Source: Desmodus rotundus
Lineage: Eukaryota > Chordata > Mammalia > Chiroptera > Phyllostomidae
Reading direction: 5' to 3'
NCBI RefSeq assembly: GCF_022682495.2
Contig: NC_071393.1
Location: forward strand, 103,558,304 to 103,622,303
DNA: 64,000 nt
In this document: positions 48,901 to 60,300 of the stretch, in pieces
How the letters are laid out: every line of letters begins with the position of its first letter
Position numbering within the stretch: the stretch's first letter is position 1
Notes under the pieces: generated by a model
What the model was told of the DNA's origin: nothing
What the model saw: only the letters and a program-made list of their open reading frames with translations
Databases searched by the model: none
Program-made: the position numbers and the translations under genes

Positions 48901-51122
48901 GCTACCTAAAAGTACCATGTACATATAAAAAACATCCCTTATTAATCATCTCTTTTGAGCTATAAATTTCGGGCAAAATTTTTAGTGGCTGTGAATATCA
49001 AAAATATTTTAAAAATTGGAATATTTCTGCTAAAAAAGGAAGTGAGAAGACCTATGATAAAAAAAATAAGAAACATCTTAAAAATGTGAAGAAAAATAAT
49101 TTATAAAATTCAGTATGGATGTCCTTAAATGTAAAAAATAAAGTGAAATAAAAAAAAAACAATTGCAGGGAATTTGTTTATTGAGCATTAATATTAACAC
49201 TTCTAAATTAAGTAATCACTTATGAGTTTTCTTTGTCACTGCCCTGTCAATGGACATAATGGAAAATATTGCACGGAACTCAAGCATGTAAATAATAATT
49301 AACAAAATATCTATGCAACAAGTATATGTCATACATTTTTAAAATTAATCTAAACAAAATAATTTGAAGTGCTTCTTTGTTTTGGAAGTCTTAAAATGTT
49401 TTCTCATGTTTTATTTGAGATCCGCCCCCCACCTCTTTTTACAAATTGACACTGTATACAAAGAGTTCAAATGGCCAGTAAAACTACTGGTTTCAAATTG
49501 TTGGCTTTTAAGTAACAGAGGTATAATGTGAATTCACATCAGAGCTTTCTAAAATGGCAATAGTACAAGCATATGATTTTCCCTAGTATCCAAAACCTGT
49601 TCTGGTTCTCCCTTGGCTAAGGAATAGAAAACCAGACAGCCTTCTGAAGCTGCCACTCTCTCCTAAAATGCTTTAATCAAAGTTGGCATACTTCATTAGT
49701 CTTGATCACCATGATAACACTGGGCTAAACAGAATATAAAGAGAATTCAGTCAACCGTAACTTAAATAGTAGCAAGTTTTAGACCTGAAAAAGTTTTGGT
49801 AAAGTGGATGACAATTCAGAAACATTCTTCAAAAAAAAAAGTAGTTTCCCAAAATTAGGCCAAAAAACCTACATTAAGAGAAAAAAAATGCCAAGAATGA
49901 GTTGAACATTAAAATTTATCTGTTCCTGTAAGATTATGAACAGCACAATGGAAGCTGAAACGCTACATAAAGTTAAGAATGCATCTCACAGAGCAAGTTT
50001 ATAGAGCTGATGGCCTTTCCAAATTTCCACTTGATGTTTAAAATTTTATAAGTGATTTATTATGTCACCATATCAAGCCAATTCAATCAACTACATTCAG
50101 TAGAAATTGCTTCAGAAATGCCCTGAAAAAACGACAGAAACTATAGATTTGAAAAGCAACTAACTTTGCAAAGCTCATGTCCAGACTTAGAATATCAATT
50201 CCCAATTCCTGTTAAAATAGAAGACTATCTGCATGTTTAGCCATCCCATATTATTCCAGTTTAACTTCAAGACAGAAATATTAAAGGAGCGCATTATTGC
50301 TAAACACTGTCAATATTTCTCATATGCACTATTTAGAGTATACCTCACTTTTTTACTTCCTTTATAATATTAAAATAATGAATAAATATGGCCTTTCTGT
50401 TAAGGTCCTCCACCTTATCTTAACTGAAATATAAAACAAGGTAGTTTTATTAATTTCTTGCTAGCAATGACTTAAAATCTGTTTACCAAATAAGAAACAC
50501 TAAACTTTAAATTGTTTTTTTTACCCAGAAAGCAGATATATTCTAATCCATTCTTAATATCTACATAAAACATTTCATCATTTTAGTTTAGTATATAACA
50601 TTTTTCTTGAAACAGTACTATGCTTGTACCTCAGAAAAATCCAATCAACCAAGGAAATTATGTTCAATTGTTAACCTTTTGAAAGAGGCAAAAAGTTCTC
50701 TAGGAATACCTAAAATAACTTGATTAACAATTACTGGTGCTGAAAGGTCATTAAAATTGATAAAATAGGATGGTGAAATTTCCCAATGGAACATGTTAAA
50801 GAACGTGAACTGGAAAGCTGGTAACATCTCATTCGCTTTCTGACACTAAGATTTTCCAGGATGAAAACCGTGACATATAGTTTCACAGAATTTGAAACTT
50901 ATATGTTCAAGAATGGTATTAAAAATCAACTTAAGAGTAAAAAAACAAAATATGGCTACTAGTGTCCAAATTAAAAAAAAATATATCAAGGGTAAGTATG
51001 GCTGCTGTTTTTCCAAACAGTCATTTTTCCATAAAGTGTTGGCTATGTCATAAGAAATCTCCTGTGCTTTCTATCAACCAAGGCCTGCTGGAGTACAACG
51101 CATTTCCCTTACACAGTCAACC
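46000..51122 (-). other. EXOC5: Probable EXOC5 3' UTR and immediate downstream sequence
   Basis: For about 5 kb beyond the EXOC5 stop codon the sequence is AT-rich and free of young transposons; I recognise only one old MIR in it (47590-47815). This pattern is common for a long 3' UTR. Several AATAAA signals exist on the minus strand (as tttatt on the plus strand, for example near 50446, 49170, 48238 and 46080), but none can be chosen without transcript data, so the transcript end is open. No protein-coding frame is supported here. Confidence 0.45.
47590..47815 (+). repeat. MIR SINE in the probable EXOC5 3' UTR
   Basis: The order 'ttttactagctatagacctt', 'ggtatttcatctgtcaaatg', 'ctgttttggaatcaaatgag', 'agcacagtgcatggaactta' is a sense MIR, antisense to EXOC5. 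Confidence 0.75.
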
Positions 51123-51311
51123 TCAGCTGAAATGTCGAGCAAGGCGGGCAGATCTATAGTCAGCACGAAGTTGTACGAAGGAGTGAAGAATGTTCTTGTC
51201 CAGGTTAGCAAGTTGTTCTCCTGAGCAGACTTGCTTTAAATTATCTGGGGCAACTACCAGAAGATTGCAAAGTGCATGCAGAGTATCAAAAAGCTGTAAT
51301 ACCAGTGGAAT
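51123..51311 (-). CDS. EXOC5: EXOC5 last coding exon
   Basis: It starts after a TTTAG acceptor with an ATT codon in phase 0, and encodes 62 residues from 'IPLVLQLFDTLHALCNLLVV' to 'SARLARHFS', then TGA at 51123-51125. The length of 189 bases (63 codons) fits exactly. As I recall the human protein, it has IPM..H where this copy has IPL..Q, a conservative difference. Confidence 0.96.
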   Translation of the reverse strand: MPLVLQLFDTLHALCNLLVVAPDNLKQVCSGEQLANLDKNILHSFVQLRADYRSARLARHFS

Positions 51312-54300
51312 CTAAATTGAGATAAGAAAAGAAAAAAAAAATTGAAATAGTGATTTCTAGTTTTATGATTAGTAAATTCTTCTCACATACATAGTATTGG
51401 TCAGGATTTACTAATGGGGGAGGGTTCAATATATTAGAACTTTTGAGAGCTCCTGAACTGTTAAAACTCAAATATTTCAGTCATTACATAAATTTGGCTA
51501 TAATCTTTCTGAAAAGATACATATTTTGTGAATTTTCTCCAATAGTAATAATCATTTATATGTTTGTGAACTAAAATTAGTTATCATTAATTGAGCACTT
51601 TTCTTAAATAATTTAAACCTTAGAAAAAGTGGTTTCAGGGAGATGTACACAAAGAAAGGACATATTCTGCTGATGTGTGACATATACAGCATTAGTGATG
51701 GTAGTCAACAAGTTCATTTGGACTGTGGGAAAGAAATATGGCTTTGTTTAAAAATAAAGCATGAAGCAAAAATGTGTCAATATGGAAATATCATTAGAAC
51801 AATACTTTTTCAGTTAGGAAACGTTATTCTCATTAAGCATTAATAAAACGTATGAACTTTTCACAAATGATAAATCAGTACAAATTTTTAATGGTCTGAC
51901 ATGCTCTTGAGCCTATTTGTAAGTTTGATATTTGTGAATACATACCTTGAAGTCTTTGGCACACTTCCTATATTCAGCTACATCACAAATTGCTAACATG
52001 CCACCCATACAACTGTAGGAATATTGTTGGAGGTGCTCATAAATAAGTCGATGAAAACGTACTCCAAATTCCATCAAAGCTGTATCCACATTCTTCCCAT
52101 CCATGGAATTTTTAATCTTCTCCACTTGTTTTCTTACATAAGCACAGACTTTGACACAGGCCTGTAAAATTTTTTCTATACTTATTACATAGAAATGTGT
52201 ATCATGTTAGCTAAGGAGAAAATATATATTGTTTTTCATTAATTTCTAAGTATAAAAAGAAAAAATACTTAAGACTACATTAAGTAAAACTAATGAAAAT
52301 GATAACAAACGTATTAAGAAAGCAGATATTTCTTACTAGCATATGAAATCATTCTACTCACATTAGTATACTGAATCAAAACATTGTTTTCATCTTCTGG
52401 CTTAAAATCTGTTTTCTTTTGTTCTGCAGCCAAGATATGCTTCATTTGTCCAATCATACAATTTAATGTTCTAAAAAATTGAGAATAGCAGATATTTGAT
52501 CCATTTATTTTTATTTTTTATACTAAATTAAATTAAAATTATTAAATGTAATATCACCATAAAACTCTTTTACTATTGTTAGACTCTAGGTTTTAGAAAA
52601 AATAAAATCTAGGCCTTGATGTCAAAGAACTCATGGTTTTATTAGCTTCCTGCTCAAAACAGGGTAAAAATTCATTTGCTAAATACTTTATTTAAATCTT
52701 TAAAATATTAGAAGCCTGTTACTTATTTACTTACTTAACAACTACACAAAAAGAATACTTAGGAAAGGAAAAGAGAGGGCTTAAGAAGAATGGCTAAAGT
52801 CTGGAAAAGCAGGTGAGAAGAACATGCATTTCACAGTCTAAAGACAAGCAGGAGGCTGGGGACAAGTGATACTGAAGACCCAGGTGAGAAGGAAAAAAGC
52901 ATGGGTGTGTAACAGCAAACAGTGTTTGGGTTTTATGATGTTCTCCAACAGTAATCAGCCACCCAGTTATGGGAATAAAAAAGACTGCACTGATCCACAG
53001 TTTAGGATCTTTAAGACAGTTACGGCTAAAGAAAATGGACTTTAGGGTAATTATTAGTAACTCAAGGGTAAAGCAAGCAATATTAGCACAATAATGAATG
53101 AAGTAAAACTAGGAAAAGAAAAACAGATTAGCAAAAGATGAATTCCTGCTGAGGTCAGAAAGCAGAATAGGAGATTGTGAGCACTGAGTGGGATTATTCA
53201 GGTTCGAGGTTTTTGTTACCAAGGTCTAACAGCACATGAAAGTAGGTAGCTAAAGTGAAGGTGATCAAGAAAAAGACTTGTGTCACACACATGGAGGTGG
53301 AAGTAAACCAAGAAGGTTTAAAGAAAAATTTTGTGAGTCAAATGCCTAAATCCTCAATAAATTTAGGAAGCTAACATAAATGAGTGAGACACAACAGCAA
53401 AAGGAAAGGGAAGATGATGTGAGCTTCAAAGGCAAAGGAACCTGGCCTAACAGTAGACGGACATTGGTCTGAAGCAGTCTTTTTTATTCCCATAACTGGG
53501 TGGCTGATTACTGTTGGAGAACATCATAAAACCCAAACACTGTTTGCTGTTACACACCCATGCTTTTTTCCTTCTCACCTGGGTCTTCAGTATCACTTGT
53601 CCCCAGCCTCCTGCTTGTCTTTAGACTGTGAAATGAACAGTAGACGGATATTGTCCAGGAGGAATACAGGTGAATGCTGGGTTCACCCCTTGGCCTCACT
53701 GTACATGTGTATAAAGAAGAATTCAAAGTTCACATTCAAGAGACCACCACAGACCACTGTGCCTTCAATTAGACAACTACTACAAAGACTTTGAGACACA
53801 GGCTTACATGCAAAGATGAAAACAAATTACCTAACACATATATTAAAAAGGCAACTAGGAAAATTATATTTCCTATATTTTTGAAGGCTTAACATATTCA
53901 ACTTCCCCACCTCCCAAATATTATTTTCAGGTATTCTGAGGCAAAGCCAGAAGAAACAAGTTAGTATGAGGGATTTATGTTATAAAAATACATACTTTCT
54001 TTGAAGTGATGATTATAATGTATACATATACACCTGAATTTTATTAAAAGTAGTTTTGTATATGTATAATCTCATATGGTCCTGACTAAAAACAAAGGGA
54101 GAGATCAGTTTTTAGGATTCTTCTAAACATTTAATTCTTCAGTAAACTAGTCTCAGTAATTAATTCTGTAACATCCTTATTTTTCAGTTTTATTCTTTCA
54201 TTTTATTTTTCTTTCCCTTATTAGCACATACTCTATGGTAGTTCTTGATCTTAGTGAGAAGTTAACTGAGAGGTGAGGTACAAGTTTGTTACTACTAATA

Positions 54301-57300
54301 AAGTAAAAATTATTTCTTTATAATTTTTAAAAAAATTTTATGTAATTTTAGAGAGATGGAGAAACAGAGGGAGAGAAACATCAATGTGTGAGACAAATAC
54401 TGATTGGTTGCCTCTTGCATGCCCTCAACTGGGGACCTGGCCCACAAACCAGGCATGTGCCCAGACCAGGTATCAAAGACGACCTTTCGGTTTGCAGGCT
54501 GTTACCCAATCCACTGAGCTACACCAACTAGGGCTATTTACTTTTTAATAAAATAGAGTGGATTCCAGGTTTTCTTTATAACAGCATAGTAACTAACTTG
54601 TATTCAAATATGCTTTCTTGAATAGAAAAGGAGTAAAATTACAGTAAATAAAAAAGATATGCCCAGACCTAGTAAAAGGGGCATCAGAATGAGCCCTAGC
54701 CCTACCAACATTAACTGAGTGATCTTGACCAAATCACTTAATTTCTTTAAGCCTCCATTTCCTCATCTGTAAAATGGAAAGATATTCCCTACCTAATCAA
54801 TAAAATACAAGCAAAGATCTTTTCACTATGCTTGGCCCAAAGCAAATGCTTGATACATGGTAGCTATCATAACCACCAACAAATACATGCCCACTATCAT
54901 CTCAAAAGAAAATAGAGAAACACTGCTTTACAGTATGAATAGGTAATTAAGTACAATAAATATTACAAAAATATTTTGAATGTAGAGTTTGCATTCACTT
55001 AAAAAAGTTACCTTTAGAAAATTTGCTTGTTTGTTTATTTACTTATTTATATTGATTCCAGAGAGAGGGGAAGGGAGTAAGAAAGAGAGGGAAAGAAACA
55101 TCAATACAAGAGAGAAACATCAATCAGCTGCCACCTACATGTGCCTTGACCAAGGACCAAAGCCACATCTCAGGCACATACCCTGACTGGGAATCGATCC
55201 TGCAAACTTTTGATTCATGGGAGGACACCCAACCAACCAAGCCACACCAGCCAGGGCAGAAAATTTGTGTATTTATTTTAAGCATCTCAGATGTAAGCCT
55301 GAAAATTCTAAATGAAAATAAAACCCTCCGTTCCATACCATTTTTAAGGAGTTTAGAGAGAATGTGTGTGTGTGTGTGCAAGTGGAGGAGGGGCTGGTTA
55401 CAAAAAATGTTTTAACTAAATCTGGTTTAAAAGTAAATCTAAACACACTTACTTCCAGAAATAATACGCTTACAAATCTAATAAAAATAACATTCTAATA
55501 AGGATGAAATCAACATGTAAAAATAAAGGCAAATGGTGAAATTAAGATAGACTTTTTTCTTTCCTGAAAACCATTTTATGGTGCTATAATTGTTTTTATA
55601 ATTTTTAAAAATGTAAGAGGAAAAGTAAAACCAACAACTTGCCTATCAATGCCAGTATCCAATTTCATCTCCATTTGTTCAATTATTTCTTTTTTCTTCT
55701 GAAGGCATTCAGATAACTTAGGAGAAGAACTATTGAATGTTTAAAGAAAAAAATCACATTAGTAGTCTTACAATTCTAAGTGTTTTATATTCATGTGTGT
55801 ATTGCTATATACATTTATATAAACACACACATTATTTTAATATGCTCACAAATGGAACCAAACACAAGTAGTTAAGTAATCATAGTTGACGTTGAACAAC
55901 ATAGGTTTGAACTGTGTGGGTACACTAATAAGTGGACTTTTTTTTTTCAGTAAATACTGTATATGTGTTTTCTCCTCCTTATGATTTTAATAACATTTTC
56001 TTTAGCTTACTTCAATGTAAGAATACAGCATATAATACATATAACATACAAAATATGTGTTAATCTATTATTTATCTTATCAGCAAGGCTTCCAGTCAAC
56101 AGTAGGCTATTAGTAGAGTTAAGTTTTTGGAGAGTCAAAAGTTATACACAAATTTTCGACTGCAGGGGTAGAGCAGGGTGAGGATAGCATCCTTAACCCC
56201 CTCATTATTCAAGGGTCAACTGTATTTAGTATTCATTATAATGGTCACACTAGTAAAACTTAACCAGTTAATGGAGAAAAGGAAGATTTAGATATGTTAC
56301 TTTCATCTCTGAGAAGACATCCCTTAAGAATGAAGCAAACAAAATATAACCAGAGACATTGAAGTTAAGAACAATCTAACAGTAGCCAGAGGGGAGTGGG
56401 GAGGGGATAGTGGGGAAAAGGGTTTTCAGGAACTACTATAAAGGACATATGGACAAAACCAAGGGGGAGGGTCGAGGTGGGGGAGGGAGGTGGGGTGGAG
56501 GGGTGGGGAGAAAATGCAGACAACTGTAATTGAACAACAATAAAAAAAAAAAGAATATAAAAATGTGATTTTGAAATTTTGGAATTACTTGGTTTCCTTG
56601 TTAATTAAATATCTGGTATAATAATAAGAAAAGTCACAGACTACCACCAAAGTCTTAAGACCACAGTAAATTACACTAATTAAAATTTGGAGACTAACAG
56701 TTGTATTTAGCTTTCTTATATTAAAAAACAAAATACCTGACAGTCCTATTTGCCTTCTGAATGCTACCTAAATGTCAAAAACACACAAAATAATAAGCAA
56801 TATGCTCCCTAATAGTTATGTGAATTCTTTGCCATTTGGCATTACAGCTCTTTAAAAAGTAAATTTCCTTTCAAAGTGATTGATTCTGAGATCACAAGTA
56901 ATCTTTATCTTTGAGATTGTTTCTGGACTAATTTCTTAGCATACCAATGTTACTAGCAAAATGTCTGAAATTTACCTTACATACATTCCTCTTTAATAAC
57001 AACAGTAATACACATATAGTTTTATAAAGTTAACATATACACTACTTAATTTAATCCTCATGTGCTTTAAAAGTTCACATAAATTGATAGGAACATATAA
57101 ACCAAACCTTAATGCCTCATCAAAATCTACCCTATTAATCTTGTAAAAACTTGTACTGATGTCCTTATATGACAAAAAGTGGTGTAAGCTAGAGGTCCTC
57201 TTTCACATCAGATGTAGGCTGATGACAGATTCAGTCTTTTCAAATAAACCAAAATTAATACCACAGAAGCAAGAGAAAATAGTAGGCAAGGAAGAAGGAA

Positions 57301-60300
57301 AAGAATCTTTACTTTTATTTCACACTTTCCTGACCTGTTTTATGGTATTATTAATATGTATTTCTTTTTAAGAAATTATTTATCTTTATTGTTGTTCAGG
57401 TACAGTTATCTCCATTTTCCCCCCACCAGACCCCCAACCCCAGCCATCCCCACCTCCCACTCTCAATCCTACCCTCTTTTGGCTTTGTCCATGTGTCCTT
57501 CATACATGTTCCTGGACAACCCTTCCCCCTTTTAATATTTACCAAAAAGATATGTAGATTATTATAACAGTTATTAAAATACCAATAAAAATTTGACTAA
57601 CCTTATTAGTGGCATAAGGTGATCATTAAACTGCTTGTCAAAAAGATGGAAAATAGTATTGGCCTGTTGCACAACATCCAGAAAATAGAGATTTGCATTC
57701 CGAGAATCTGAAGAGGGAATTCCTAAAGTTGGAAGGCATGTATATGTTAGAGTCATTACTTTAAGAAGTTCACCTTGGCAACCGTACAATGAAGTAGTTT
57801 TATGTACACAACATGAATAAAAGTAACTGCTGTTTTAATAAATTAACAATGATTTCTGTAGGCAGAAAAGTAAAATTAAACTTGTTCATCAGGTAACAAA
57901 ATGCATCCAAAGTTTTCATGCCCAGATTTTTACCATTTACTCATTCTTCATTATTTGGTGAGATAAACTAAAAAGTAGATCAATAAATGTATCATCTTAA
58001 ACTATACTTTTTCCTTCTTCCCACTCTCTTGTGCCCAATGATTCACTTGAGCCATGAACGTATGTCTTCCACTTTTCTTATAGCCAGGCCTCTTTATTTC
58101 TGAGAACAGTTAAAATAATTTTCTTACTAGCTTCCTGGCTCAAATCTCTTTATCTGGGACTTCCGGCCAAGATGGAGACATAGGTAGATACACTGTGCCT
58201 CCTTGCACAACCAAAAGAAGGACAACAACAATTTAAAAACAAAAAACATCCAAAACTGACAGAAAATTGAACTGTATAGAAGTCCGACAACCAAGGAAAT
58301 GAAGAAGACACATTCATCCAGACTGGTAGGAGGGGCAGAGAAGGACAGCAGGTAGGAGAGGACTCGCGGCAAGGTAGCAGCTGGCGGACCCAGTGGGGTG
58401 GTGGATTGCGGAGTTTGGTGGGCAAAGCTGCAGCTGGCTGGCGAGGCAGCAGCTAGTGGACCGGGTGACAGAGCGTGCAACCCAGGGCTCCAGCACGGGG
58501 AAATAAAGCCTCAAACCTCTGATTGAAAACACCCGTGGAGGTTGAGGCGGCAGTAGGAGAAACTCCCAACCTCACAGGAGACTTCGTTGGAGAGACCCAC
58601 AGGGGCCTAGGGCGTGCACAAGCCCATCCACTCGGGAAGCTGCACCAGAGGGGCCCAGTTTGCTTGTGAGTAGCTGAAGGAGTGACTGAAGTCCAGCAGA
58701 GAGTGGAGCGGGTGCCACTGCACCCTCTCGGCCTCTCCCACACATAGAGTCACAGCACAGCGACCAGTGTTACCCCACCCTGGTGAACACCTAAGGCTCC
58801 ACCCCTTTACGTAACAGGGGTACCAAGACAAAAAAAAAAATGGCCCAAATGAAAGAACAGATTAAAGCTCCAGAAAAAATACAACTAAGTGACAAAGAGA
58901 TAGTCGACCTATCAGATGCACAGTTCAAAACACTGGTAATCAGGAAGCTCACAGAATTGGTTGAATTTGGTCAAAAACTGGATGAAAAAATGAAGGCTAT
59001 GCTAAGAGAAACAAAGGAAAGTGTACAGGGAACCAATAGTGATGGGAAGGAAACTGGAACTCAAATCAACGGTGTGGATCAGAAGGAAGAAAGAAACATC
59101 CAACCAGAAAAGAATGAAGAAACAAGAATTCAAAAAAATGAGGAGAGGCTTAGGAACCTCCAGGACATCTTGAAACGTTCCAATATCCGAATTATAGGGG
59201 TACCAGAAGGACAAGAGGAAGAACAAAAAATTGAAAACTCATTTGAACAAATAATGAAGGAGAACTTCCCTAATCTGGCAAAGGAAATAGACTTCCAGGA
59301 AGTCCAGGAAGTTCAGAGAGTCCCAAAGAAGCTGGACCCAAGGAGGAACACACCAAGGCACATCATAATTACATTACCCAAGATGAAACAGAAGGAGAGA
59401 ATCTTAGAAGCAGCAAGAGATAAGGACAGTTACCTACAAAGGAGTTCCCATAAGACTGTCAGCTGATTTCTCAAAAGAGACCTTACAGGCAAGAAGGGGC
59501 TGGAAAGAAGTATTCCAAGTCATGAAAGCCAAGGACCTACATCCAAGATTGCTCTATACAGCAAAGCTTTCATTTAGAATGGAAGGGCAGATAAAGTCCT
59601 TCCCAGATAAGGTCAAGTTCAAGGAGTTCATCATCACCAAGCCCTTATTTCATATGAAATGTTAAAGGGATTTATCTAAGAAAAAGAAGATTAAAAAAAA
59701 TGAACAGTAAAAATGACAGCAAACTCACAGTTATTAACCACCACACCTAAAATAAAAATAAAAACAAACTAAGTAAACAACTAGAACAGGAACAGAACCA
59801 CAGAAATGGAGATCACATGGAGGGTTATCAACAGGGCAGTGGGAGGGGGAGGGGGAGAGAGGGGGGAAAGGTACAGAGAATAAGTAGCATAAATGGTAGG
59901 TAGAAAATAGACAGGGGGAGGGTAAGAATAGTATAGGAATGTAGAAGCCAAAGAACTTGTATGTATGACCTATGGACATGAACTATATTGGGGGAATGTG
60001 GGAGGGAGGGGGTGTGCTGGATGGAGGGAGTGAAAGGGGGAGGATGGGACAACTGTAATAGCATAATCAATAAAATATGTTTTTTAAAATCTCTTTATCT
60101 GTTATGCCATAGCAACATACTTACACTTACTCATTTCACTCATCATATTCTCCACTACTACCTCAAAAATATTCATTCTTCTCACTGTCTAGAGAATAAA
60201 TTCTTAATTTTCAGTATGATTCAAGCCACTCCACATTTTGGTCCCCCAAAAATACAGCTGACCGTTCCAAATTTCAATTCCATCTTTTGTGTAACAGAGT

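Larger units (their letters stand above)
52471..55642 (-). other. EXOC5: EXOC5 intron with GC donor
   Basis: The intron starts at the 55637-55642 donor GCAAGT (after ...GATAG) and ends at the AG at 52471-52472. It holds a perfect 162-bp inverted repeat, a VES SINE (54325-54535), a MIR (54675-54885) and another VES SINE (55026-55257). Confidence 0.9.

Noticed and set aside
53597..53794. 65-codon frame at inverted-repeat arm B
   Set aside because: Its start lies in the arm and its end in plain intron; nothing shows coding.
58127..58831. Minus-strand frames of 71-117 codons
   Set aside because: Antisense to the HAL1 5' UTR; proline- and serine-rich only because of base composition.
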